Shown: positions 1-11,337 of the stretch, in pieces
Layout of the letters: every line of letters starts with the position of its first letter
Position numbering within the stretch: the first letter of the stretch is position 1
NCBI GenBank assembly: GCA_021464525.1
Contig: JADRCO010000779.1
Span: forward strand, 1-26,561
DNA: 26,561 nt
Source of the DNA: Rhizophagus sp. LPA8_4_AMF
Lineage: Eukaryota; Glomeromycota; Glomeromycetes; Glomerales; Glomeraceae
Direction: 5' to 3'
The notes under the pieces: generated by a model
Told to the model about the DNA's origin: nothing
Seen by the model: the letters and a program-made list of their open reading frames with translations, nothing else
The model's database searches: none
Made by a program: the position numbers and the translations under genes

Positions 1-58
1 TTTTTTTACTGGGGGCCCGGGGGGGGGGGGGGGGTGCACTTAGAGAGGTGTCACTGTA
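1..58. mobile_element. Probable terminal inverted repeat of a pogo/Tc1-like DNA transposon (right end only)
   Basis: The window opens with a long G-rich run interrupted by CCC (10-34) and then a motif whose reverse complement reads CAGTGACACCTCTCTAAGTG, preceded by TA at 57-58. Termini starting CAGTG...CCTCT...AAG next to a TA target dinucleotide are typical of pogo-type members of the Tc1/mariner superfamily. Only this end is in the window; the body would lie to the left. The G run is very unlike the surrounding AT-rich DNA. It could also be a contig-end artefact. Confidence 0.35.
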
Positions 59-942
59 TTTGCTAAATAAAATTGAGTTGTATAATTAACTGGATGTTAA
101 AATTTTGATATTTATTATTTAGGTTATTAAATGTCGATATTTATCATTTTGGTTAAATTCTGATAATTTACTCGACGAGTCCGATATTCGGCATTTTTAA
201 TAATTTAAGTATCCCAATAAATTTGGGTGCCAACCTATTCTTTGTAGTGTTCCAAACCAATTTTTTCATAACCAATATTTCGTGCAATTCATGATCAGGA
301 TATACCAAATATACCAAATGACAAAATGTTATGAACTTTTTATTGATTGAATAAATCAAATGATACTCAAATACTTTAGTTGCAAACATAATTTATTCCA
401 AAATTTCACTCCAATTATCACTGGTAATGATCCATTATTGTCAATATATTACAAAAAGATATTTTATAAAAATTAATATGAAGTAAGTTCATACATGATA
501 AAATGTAAAATAAAATGGCTATTATAACAAAAACAAAAATACTAGGTCTCCTTCTAAAAGTGAAAAACAAACCCAAAGCAAATAATAGAAATCCAACTAC
601 TCCTCCTGAAATATGTTGTAGTTGATGAATCAAAGATCACGTCTTCGATTAAGCAACTTGTTTTAAATATTTTTTGCATCCTTAGCTTTTTTCACGGCTG
701 CTACCCATTAATTCTCCATATTGCATATATGTCGGCGCAGTGTTACCTCCTCACGTGGTGTCACAAAATCCTGGCTAAAAAACTCGTTTCCGATTTTTAA
801 GATCTCTCTCTCTCTCAATATTCGTGCTAAGCGTATTTTGTGAGTTAAATTGTTAACTTGCGGCACACGAAACATCATATTGATATTTCAATACATCAAT
901 CCAACTTAAATCTAATTCTAAAAAAAAAAATTGTAAAGAACA
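59..942. other. Upstream region of the P1 gene; no convincing gene
   Basis: AT-rich DNA holding two short minus-strand open frames (168-389 and 418-633) that are not clearly genes. Near the P1 gene there is a palindromic CACGTG at 752-757, a CT dinucleotide run around 803-817 of the kind often seen in fungal ribosomal-protein promoters, and an A10 run (921-930) just before the start codon. Transcription start was not determined. Confidence 0.4.
418..633 (-). CDS. Possible small membrane protein (weak)
   Basis: A 71-residue open frame with two hydrophobic stretches (about residues 9-26 and 30-52) separated by a basic RRR turn, the layout of a small two-helix membrane protein. I do not recognise it. 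There is no supporting splice pattern or neighbour, and AT-rich DNA easily yields Phe/Ile/Leu-rich frames by chance, so this is a low-confidence call. A second open frame downstream on the same strand (168-389) is even less protein-like. Confidence 0.15.
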   Translation of the reverse strand: MIHQLQHISGGVVGFLLFALGLFFTFRRRPSIFVFVIIAILFYILSCMNLLHINFYKISFCNILTIMDHYQ

Positions 943-1598
943 ATGACTGAAGCGTCTACCTCAGAATTAGCTATTGTTTATGCTGCTCTTATCCTCGCTG
1001 ATGATGGGGTTGAAATTACTGTATGAAATCTTTATCTTATTTTATTTAAAGAAGTGAAAAAGGAAATCGATAAAATAGATTAACCTAAATATAGGGAATT
1101 CGAATTCAAATAAATTTTTGGAATTTTTGATCTCTGAATCAATCTTTCACTTTAACTTAGGCTGATAAATTACAAGCTTTAACAAAAGCGGCTGGTGTTG
1201 ATGTTGAACCAGTTTGGGCAAATTTATTCTCCAAAGCTCTGGAAGGAAAAAGTGTTAATGATCTATTAATGAACGTCGGTAGTCGTAAGTATCAATTTCC
1301 AGAAAAAAAATTTCTATCTTCAAATTTTAGTAAATATTAATTTTGTTCAAAAAATTTTTTCAAATAATTAGCTGGTGCAGCTGCTCCATCCGGTGGAGGT
1401 GGTGCTGCTGCAAGTAGCGGTGCTTCTGAAGAAAAGAAAGAAGAAGAAAAACCACCTGCTGAAGAAAAGGAAGAATCCGATGAAGATATGGGATTCGGTA
1501 AGAATATTTTTTCGCAAAATTATTTAGAATTAAAAGCATCTTTGATTGTTGTTTAATTGAAAAAAATATTTTTTTTTTTTTCAGGTCTTTTCGATTAA
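943..1598 (+). CDS. RPP1: 60S acidic ribosomal protein P1 (large-subunit stalk)
   Basis: Four exons (943-1020, 1161-1284, 1372-1497, 1585-1598) with GT-AG introns encode 113 aa, the normal P1 length. The N-terminal helical dimerisation domain (residues 1-65) matches P1 rather than P2: it starts with [15 protein letters not shown] and contains [11 protein letters not shown]. An Ala/Gly hinge and a Lys/Glu-rich stretch follow. The C-terminus is the universal stalk tail, [13 protein letters not shown], which binds translation factor GTPases. P1 pairs with P2 and anchors on P0 to form the GTPase-activating stalk of the cytosolic 60S subunit. The last exon is only 14 nt and codes the final residues of the tail. 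The assignment is firm because family length, both domains and every splice junction agree. Confidence 0.95.
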
Positions 1599-2070
1599 AA
1601 ATATTTAAAAGTATACATATTTCAAATTTAATGATTGAATTTAATTGAAACAAAAAAATTTTATTTCTGTAAATAAAATTTATTATATTGTTGTGAAAAT
1701 AAATCAAAATGGTGTTTTAATGTGATCCACTTCAAAAAACGTGAAATGATTCGATTCTCAAAGTTTATATTTAAATCATTTCATGTCCTGAAAAGTGGTA
1801 TACCAAAATTTATCGCAAATACAACTCATCCATTTGATGTTTTTAATTTGACTTCATCAAAGTCTTCGGAACAGGTGTTTGTACATTTTTGGGAAAATAC
1901 ATGATTTGCAGTAAAATTTAAAGATCTTAATTTTTTAATAAAATATAATCCAAATTTTAAAATAATAAAGAGGGAAAGAAAAGAAAAATCATATGGTCAC
2001 AAGATAAATTTAATTATGCATTTTAGACGATTAAATTAAGGCTACGTTCTTATTTCTGCACAATCTATCA
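1599..2070. other. Convergent 3' region between P1 and MetAP2
   Basis: This 472-bp AT-rich stretch holds the 3' ends of two convergent genes. The only structure seen is an imperfect inverted repeat at 1725-1800: outer arms CCACTT/AAGTGG and inner arms GAAATGATT (1743-1751) / AATCATTTC (1774-1782). The short plus-strand open frame across it (1722-1904) has no protein-like character. Several AATAAA-like hexamers suit polyadenylation of either transcript. Confidence 0.4.
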
Positions 2071-4550
<2,480 letters not shown>

Positions 4551-4915
4551 TTTTTTTTTTTTTTAGAAAAAAACCTATAAAAGTAATTTCGTCCGGTTTA
4601 CACTAAGTTCTTTTACTAATTACTGCGATATCTCCAATCAGATTTTTCCAATTGGTAAACGCTGCGCCTCGGATTAATTTGTTATCACGTATATAAAAAC
4701 ATTTTTTAAACAATAGTAATATCTTTAAAAACCAGTGTTTTCTCTATATATTTAAATAACAAAGTCTTTAATCTTATTTTATACATTTAAATATAGATAT
4801 AAATAATTATACAATAGGTTTAAATAAAATCGTATGCACAAACTAAATAATTTAAATGAACTACAAGTGTATAAAGAAAAAAATGATAGTCTAATGATTC
4901 TTATGCGAAGAATTT
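4551..4915. other. Intergenic: MetAP2 5' region and 3' end of the upstream gene
   Basis: The DNA immediately before the MetAP2 start codon is a 14-nt A run on the coding strand (4551-4564). The rest is AT-rich and featureless and should contain the MetAP2 promoter and the 3' UTR of the tandem minus-strand gene. No further gene is seen. Confidence 0.4.
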
Positions 4916-6213
4916 TTAGGTATTAGTAGCAGCCGATGATGGATTTGATTTTTCTAATGAATTCGAGTTCAATGCTTCATTCATCTCATCGAAAGCTGCG
5001 AAGTGTCGTTGTTGAAGTAGTTTTATATCTACAAAAACTAAATTGAGAATAATAGTATTAGCAATGATATTTATAATTGAATGAAATACTTATTAAGTAC
5101 TTACCTTTGTCAGCATATGTAGTATCCATTAGATAGACTTTTTGAAGAAAATCTACCATTGCTCCCGTACTAACAGCCATTTCTTCAAGTGGTAATGAAT
5201 CATAATATGAATGGATTATCTCAAACGGATTTTCTGGTGCTGGTTCAAGACATAATGTAATAACTTCCGCAATAATGTTCCAAAGTCTGATATCTTTATT
5301 TTAAAAGAAAATTATATAGTAAAATAAATAAATATTTTAGGAAGTAAACATTTACAAAAAACATTACCTTTTGTTTTCCAGGCTGCTATAGTCTCAAGTT
5401 TTAATGGATTATCAGTTTCCAATTTTTGATCACCTTGAAGTTGAATTAATCTCTTATGATTTGACCTTAGCTACAAAGTGCATCAAAATTTGTTAACAAC
5501 CTTTCTTATCGATTCCCAAAGTGAAATTAAATATTTACCCAAACATAAGGACATTTGTATCTTGCATATCCAGCTATCAGGAAAACATGGTTAGTTTCAT
5601 CCTATGATAAAAATATAAAAAAAATATTAAATAATCATATACAAATTAGTTAAGTTGATTTACAATATTACTTTTTCTAAGTCTTTGTCTAAAGGACTAG
5701 ATGGAGGTAACACTAAATTCATAAAATCGGATCCGTTACTTAAACTAAATAATTAATTAACAGATAAATTAAGTATTTTTTATCAGTAAAATGAACTAAA
5801 TGCATAAAACTTACGTTCGTCGCGTTTTTGGTGAAAATACTGCATTACTTCTGCAATAAACAAGGAGTAAAATTGAAATTAAATGAATAAAAGTCAAAGA
5901 AAACGAAGTTTACTTACTGAGACTTTGCAAGTGACAGAGAATTAGAATTATAGCTTGATCTATTACTTAAATTTGATTGTGTTATAATGTTATTATCGAT
6001 ATATACACGCAACAAAAGTTCTTCTCGACCTCTCAAATATACTTCAAAGTGTTTGAAACCCTAATGATATAATTGAAAAACCTAAATAATTTTCTTTAGA
6101 GAGTAAATAAGGAATTGCAAAAGAAATACCTTCAAGCAGCCTACGGAAAGGCAGTCTGCAAGAAACAGAGATAAACGAGCAGTCTCTGAATTTTCTTTTG
6201 GATTAGCAGGCAT
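4916..6213 (-). CDS. Conserved-looking protein of unknown function, eight exons
   Basis: Eight minus-strand exons (6130-6213, 5918-6060, 5815-5850, 5672-5744, 5539-5601, 5368-5470, 5105-5293, 4916-5028) with clean GT-AG sites join into a 267-aa frame; the consistent phases make this a real gene. I do not recognise the family. The sequence falls into an N-terminal block (1-60, including GFKHFEVYLRGREELLLRVY), a low-complexity Ser/Asn-rich linker (about 60-105), and a C-terminal domain (about 112-245) with HVFLIAGYARYKCPYVW and a helical, acidic part (LEPAPENPFEIIHSYYDSLP). The tail is Ser/Asn-rich. No signal peptide, membrane segment or known catalytic motif is visible. It is divergently arranged with MAGOH and may share its promoter. 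The ATG chosen directly follows a TTAG that could itself be an acceptor, so an extra 5' exon cannot be excluded. Confidence 0.75.
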
Positions 6214-6432
6214 CTAATAGAAAAAATTAGACGTTATTTTTAGTTTGAAAATCTAGCACGCGACATGATAAACCGATCCTTGAATACCGTTATTCGATAA
6301 ATACAGATGATCGACGCTTCTAGAAATTTTCCGAATTTGGTATGTAAACATTATTCATTCAACTGATTTAACTTTTTGTTTCAGTTTTTAGATCGCTGTC
6401 ATTTCAATTTTTCAGGCAAATAAAGCACAATA
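6214..6432. promoter_or_regulatory. Shared divergent promoter region
   Basis: Only 219 bp separate the start codons of two divergently transcribed genes (the unknown eight-exon gene and MAGOH), so both promoters must lie or overlap here. No clear TATA box is seen, which fits a bidirectional housekeeping promoter. Co-expression is inference. Confidence 0.5.
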
Positions 6433-7310
6433 ATGGGTGGAGACGACGAGTTTTATGTTCGTTATTAGTAAGTAATTTTTTATTTTACTTATGTTTTGTT
6501 ACGATTTATATATTGTTTTATTGAATTTGTTTTTAATAACGTTCGTTCTATTAGCACCGGTCACATGGGACGATACGGCCACGAATTTCTTGAGTTCGAG
6601 TTTCGCGCTGATGGACGATGTCGTTATGCTAATAACTCAAATTACAGAAATGATAGTTTGATAAGAAAAGAGAGTAAGAATCGCTTTCTAATATAAAAGT
6701 TTTATTTCAACAATAATAATTTTTCTCTCTTATTTCGATTTAATTACACGTTTATTTATCATGATGACTTATTCAAAAGTGTATGTAAGTCCATTAATGA
6801 TGAAAGAATTGAAACGAGTTATCCAAGATAGCGACATCATGAAGTATGTTATTTAATTTGATGATTTCAAATATCTTTTCTTATATTGAATATCTGACAT
6901 AATTATGTTACAGAGAAGACGATCAACGATGGCCAAAAAAGAATGTTGTTGGGCGACAAGAACTTGAGATTAGATTAGGCAATGAACATATTTCATTTGA
7001 GGTAACTTAAAACATCGTTCATTTTGTTGCAAGTTTATGTACGCGATTTACTTTTACAGTTTTAATTTATATATATGTATTCCTTAACAGACTGCAAAAA
7101 TTGGCTCTCTTGTTGACGTACAAGAAAGTGATGATCCTGAAGGATTACGCGTATTTTATTATTTAGTACAAGATCTCAAATGCTTGGTATTTTCGCTTAT
7201 TGGATTACATTTCAAAGTATTTATTTTATTTGTTTATAATTTTGGTTTATGACATATTTATACTATGAATTAACTTTATTTTTATAATTTCTTAGATCAA
7301 ACCTATCTAG
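6433..7310 (+). CDS. MAGOH: Mago nashi homologue, exon junction complex core subunit
   Basis: Six exons (6433-6467, 6555-6673, 6780-6843, 6914-7001, 7091-7216, 7296-7310) encode 148 aa; human MAGOH has 146. The whole length follows the family: DEFYVRYY at the N-terminus, [64 protein letters not shown] and the C-terminal [11 protein letters not shown]-like end, here split by an intron before the last four residues (IKPI). MAGOH forms a heterodimer with Y14/RBM8A and locks eIF4A3 on spliced mRNA upstream of exon junctions, linking splicing to export, localisation and decay. The last exon codes only four residues plus stop. An intact MAGOH fits an intron-dense genome that keeps the exon junction complex. 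Very secure call. Confidence 0.96.
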
Positions 7311-9446
7311 GAAGTATCTCATAACTTATATAATTCTTCAATAAACTAAAATTTTCTGACGATTCTAAACAATGTATTTTTTCCTAATGGAAATTTAAAA
7401 CAAATTATCATAAATTAGATGAAACTTGACCTGGGTTGAGGGTGTTAGGATTGTGCAATAAGGTTTAGACATATACTCCAAAGTAATTATATTTTAAACA
7501 TTGGGGCTATTATATAACAAAACAATACTAATAAAAAATAATAAAAATGATGTAAGTTTTATAAAATTTTTGGCAAAGTTTTATTTAACCAGATTTACTA
7601 TTTATCAAAGTTTAAAGATTAAATTTCCAACAGATTGTTAAAAGAAAAATGATATTAGATAATGTAAAATAAATATAAATTGTTACATGTAAATAAGATT
7701 TAATATCTGTAGTTTAAGATAAAATTTTATAATTAATTTATTTTTGTTATTTATAATTATATTAAAATAATATTTATTTTTAAATATTACTACTTTGTAA
7801 TTTTTAATTAATGTATTTATTAATACTGATTAAATTATAATTTTAGCCAAATTCAATTTAAATATACTAGTAGAAAATTGCATTAAAAAATAGAATTAAA
7901 ATTCTAAATTCAAGATTATTATATTTTAAAGTATTACTAATTTTTTTTTCTATTATAAATTTATGTATAATAAAAGTTATATAATTTAATATTATATTTT
8001 AATTGATTATTTATAATTAGCTTTTAATATAATAATAAAAAAATAAAAAATTTTTATGATTAATTTATTAAACTAAAACTATATAAAAATACAATATTAA
8101 TTAATCAATTATTTATTTATAAAATCCAGCTAAAATTAAAAAAATTTGTATAGAAAATTTTATTTATTTGTATAATATAAGGCAAGTCAAGCAAATAGTT
8201 TATTTAGCATAATTTCTCTCCCTCATTTTTGTTTTTAAAATAGTTCTTATACAATACCTAATTACCTATTGATGAATTTGATTGGATAGAATTATAAAAA
8301 TCATGTAACTGTTCAAAAGCTATTATATTATTTATATTTTAGCCAATTAAAATTTTTTTCAAGCTATTTCTTCTTTTTAAATTCACATGTTAAAACAAAA
8401 ATTTTTAATTAATCTGGTCTAATTAACAAATAAAAGTAAAGTTATACAATTTAAAAAATTTATTTATATAATTAATTTAAATGTAATACCATATAACTGC
8501 AATAGTTTTAATCATATTTGCAGATTTGTGTAATCATATATTATTTAATTATAATAAAATAAGAAATTTAGTTTTCTAATTAATTTACTATATTTAACTA
8601 ATATATAATTATATAAATTTACTAATATATATATAAATATCAAATTATTTATTAATTATAATAAGTGAATTCTTTTTTAAACTATTTATATTTATTTTTT
8701 CTTTAGAAATAAAAATGGGGGTTTTTATTATTTAATTTAATAAAATAATAACAGTTCTTTATTAAAATAAATTTTTTTGTTAATTTTTATATTATTACTT
8801 TAAGATTTTTTTGAAATTTTTTGAAATATTTTTCATTTTTTTAGTTTTTACTTATAAATGCCAAAAATACTATAAGTATACCAATTAGAAATAAAATAAT
8901 AAATAAGAAAATTTCTATTATATACATATTTTTAATAATTATAAAATGTAAATGGTATTTAGAAGCTTATATATTATATTTTATTGAAAAGGAAATTTGT
9001 ACATTCTTTTATATATGGATTTATTATAGAAAAAAAATAATATATTAAAGATAATAACTAATTATACATATATTATTAAAAAAATATCACACATTATATT
9101 TAGTTTTATCAGATCATATATTTATTAACAAAAAATATAGAATTTTAAATTATCTTATTAGCATTAAATCTATTAATAAAGAAATTGATAAAAGCTGCTA
9201 AATAGCAAGCTAAAAAGATTCAGAATAAGAATTAGCTGCTTAAATGAAAGTAAATAAGTAATAAATGTCTAAGATACATAAGAATTAGTTAATAATACAG
9301 GTTGTATTCTAACTTCTTGAAAAAATATTAATTATAAATAGAAAAGTTTAACATTGTAAATTTATCAGAAGTATTAAAAGTATTAATGATAAGAATACTC
9401 TGAGATATAATAAAACAGAATCAAAATAGATATTTCAACTATAAAT

Positions 9447-9670
9447 TTATTACAGCTAATTTCAAAAAGATCAGAATACTTAGCAAAATTTTGAAGAACT
9501 TGGAAATATTCAGTAAAGCTTAAAATAAAATAAAAATTATATGTTAATTTTGGAGTACTATTCTGAAAATGGTGGTATAATTTTATCTTATTTTGAGCTT
9601 TACCAAATATTTCTGAGTTCTTTAAAATTTGCTAAGTATTCTGACCTTTTTTAAATCAGCTGTAATAATG
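9447..9670. repeat. Fold-back (inverted) repeat, MITE-like
   Basis: The left arm (about 9447-9540, containing TTACAGCTAATTTC, AGATCAGAATACTTAGCAAA and TCAGTAAAGCTTAAAA) is the imperfect reverse complement of the right arm (about 9579-9670, containing TTTGCTAAGTATTCTGA and CAGCTGTAATAA), with a spacer of about 38 bp. Arms of about 90 bp with scattered mismatches suggest an old fold-back element or MITE. A related direct copy of the AAAAAGATTCAGAATAAG motif sits at about 9213. No target-site duplication was recognised. Confidence 0.6.
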
Positions 9671-11044
9671 TATGAATAAAGTGAAAACATGTAATTTTGT
9701 TCTATCATAGTTAATGTTATAATTTAAGATTCATTATTGGTTTATTTATTTCTATTGTTGGATAATTGATTTTAATTTTTCAATATATGTAAACAAATAG
9801 GAATATTTGAATTATTATATTTTGATAATATTTAAGTTTTCATCTAATCAAATTACTTGTTTTTACACATTATTCTGTATATGACACAGTCTTTTTAGAA
9901 ATAAAAATATGTATACGTGAAAAATTTTTTATATCTAGAATTATTTATCAGATAGTATATACTATATATATAGCTTTATAGTCATGAACAAAGAAAGGAG
10001 CTTTTGCTCTGCAAGAAACAAATATAATTAGAAAACAAAGACGGATTAGTAGTAATGATAAAGATCCACTAATAAGACAAGGATTTCTTATGATAGAGTA
10101 GATAAGATTGTGACTTTTCAGTGGACGTTATGATGCATCAATATGGCAGTCATTGGATAAATTTTTAAATTAAACCAATGATCAGGCGGTAACTGGTCTG
10201 CCTTTTCTCTTTTAGTTTACTGAATAATAATGCTTTATTTAATTAGTGTATATTACAATGCAAAGGCGTACAATACATATATAAAAGTAAAAACTGTTAT
10301 CAATAAACATGATCGCATTATAAAAGCACAAAAATCGAAATTTCAAATATTAACCGAATGACTAAACAGCGGGATGGACGTTTTCCTAGTTTAAGAACTT
10401 AGAGTAATATTTGACCAAAAGCGGGAAAAGTATTCAAAAATATTTTTATCTTTATAATTATCAAAGAATTGACTTATAAACAGTTCTAGGCAGTGTTGAA
10501 AATCAGGCACATTATAAAAGTTTTGTGCGCAACCTATGCGCTATTATTTGTAAAACAAAATAATAGTAAGCGCGAACAATCCAGATTCCAGAGTAATCTG
10601 TCACGAAAAATCACGAGACTTTCATCTACATCCTTCGTGTAGTCCAACTGCGCGGTCCAATTGGCTCTTAATCTATGTATTTAAAAAGTAGTGGGTTACA
10701 CAGCTACTATTGTTAAAAAAAAATTGACGTAGGCATAGATAAGGAAAGCATCAAAAATGCATAGGTTAATACAAATTTATCTAAGACAGTACGGTTTCGC
10801 TTCGTTCCGGACAATTATTATTGTATAAAATCTTTATTTAACATACTTAATTTGACAGAAAAAATGTGTGAAATTCATAAACTTTGAAGTATTTTCATTA
10901 TTACCGATTGATAATAATCCAATCAACACAAGAGCTATTATTACGATGCCATACATTACGTAAAGCAGCATACACTTCTTTTTAATTGAGATTCAGATCA
11001 TGATAATTAACTTAGTAAAGTGCTTGGGAATTCAATTCAAGTTT

Positions 11045-11095
11045 CCGGGATCTTGACCCGATCTTTTCCTGGGCCGGAGACTTGGGCTAGACCTT
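11045..11095. promoter_or_regulatory. GC-rich patch with CGG/CCG triplets upstream of citrate synthase
   Basis: In otherwise AT-rich DNA this stretch holds CGG-N9-CCG (11046-11060) and a further CCGG (11074-11077), about 245-290 bp before the start codon. Inverted CGG/CCG triplets are the usual half-sites of fungal Zn2Cys6 regulators, including acetate and fatty-acid responders. Binding is inference only. Confidence 0.3.
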
Positions 11096-11268
11096 TAAAT
11101 TATATAAAAAGGAGATTTGATTTTCTTAACTAGCACAATTTTTCCGATAAAGATGGTGGTGATCGTACAGTAATAACGATAATTACGTAAAAATTATGAT
11201 TATCAGTGTTTATCATGATAGGCATGAATGCATGATAGGATAGATTATCTGTTATCTCTCATGAAATT

Positions 11269-11276
11269 ATAAAAGC
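11269..11276 (+). promoter_or_regulatory. TATA box of the citrate synthase gene
   Basis: TATAAAAG lies 62-69 nt upstream of the chosen ATG and is followed by a T/A-rich leader, a plausible core promoter position. Confidence 0.45.
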
Positions 11277-11337
11277 TTTTTTTTTTTAGCATTCGGGTTT
11301 TTTTAGTCGTTTGATCAAACTCTTATTGTGAAATATT

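Larger units (their letters stand above)
7311..11337. other. Long AT-rich intergenic region; no gene recognised
   Basis: Four kilobases, mostly A/T homopolymer-like DNA with stop codons in every frame. It contains a fold-back repeat (9447-9670), a small hairpin (10538-10573) and, near its right end, a GC-richer patch (11045-11095) and a TATA motif that belong to the citrate synthase promoter. I see no open frame with protein-like composition, no tRNA and no transposase remnant. Confidence 0.5.

Noticed and set aside
168-389. Minus-strand open frame of 73 codons
   Set aside because: No signal, domain, splice partner or neighbour support; typical chance frame in AT-rich DNA.
640-740. Minus-strand stretch reading WVAAVKKAKDAKNI-stop, like the C-terminal exon of a charged protein
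   Set aside because: Only 14 codons and no convincing upstream exon or acceptor could be linked to it.
980-1020. CTGATGA...GAAA in P1 exon 1, like a hammerhead ribozyme core
   Set aside because: The flanking sequence cannot form stems I-III and the DNA is coding.
1360-1707. Minus-strand frame of 115 codons
   Set aside because: Lies antisense to P1 exons 3 and 4 and reflects their codon pattern.
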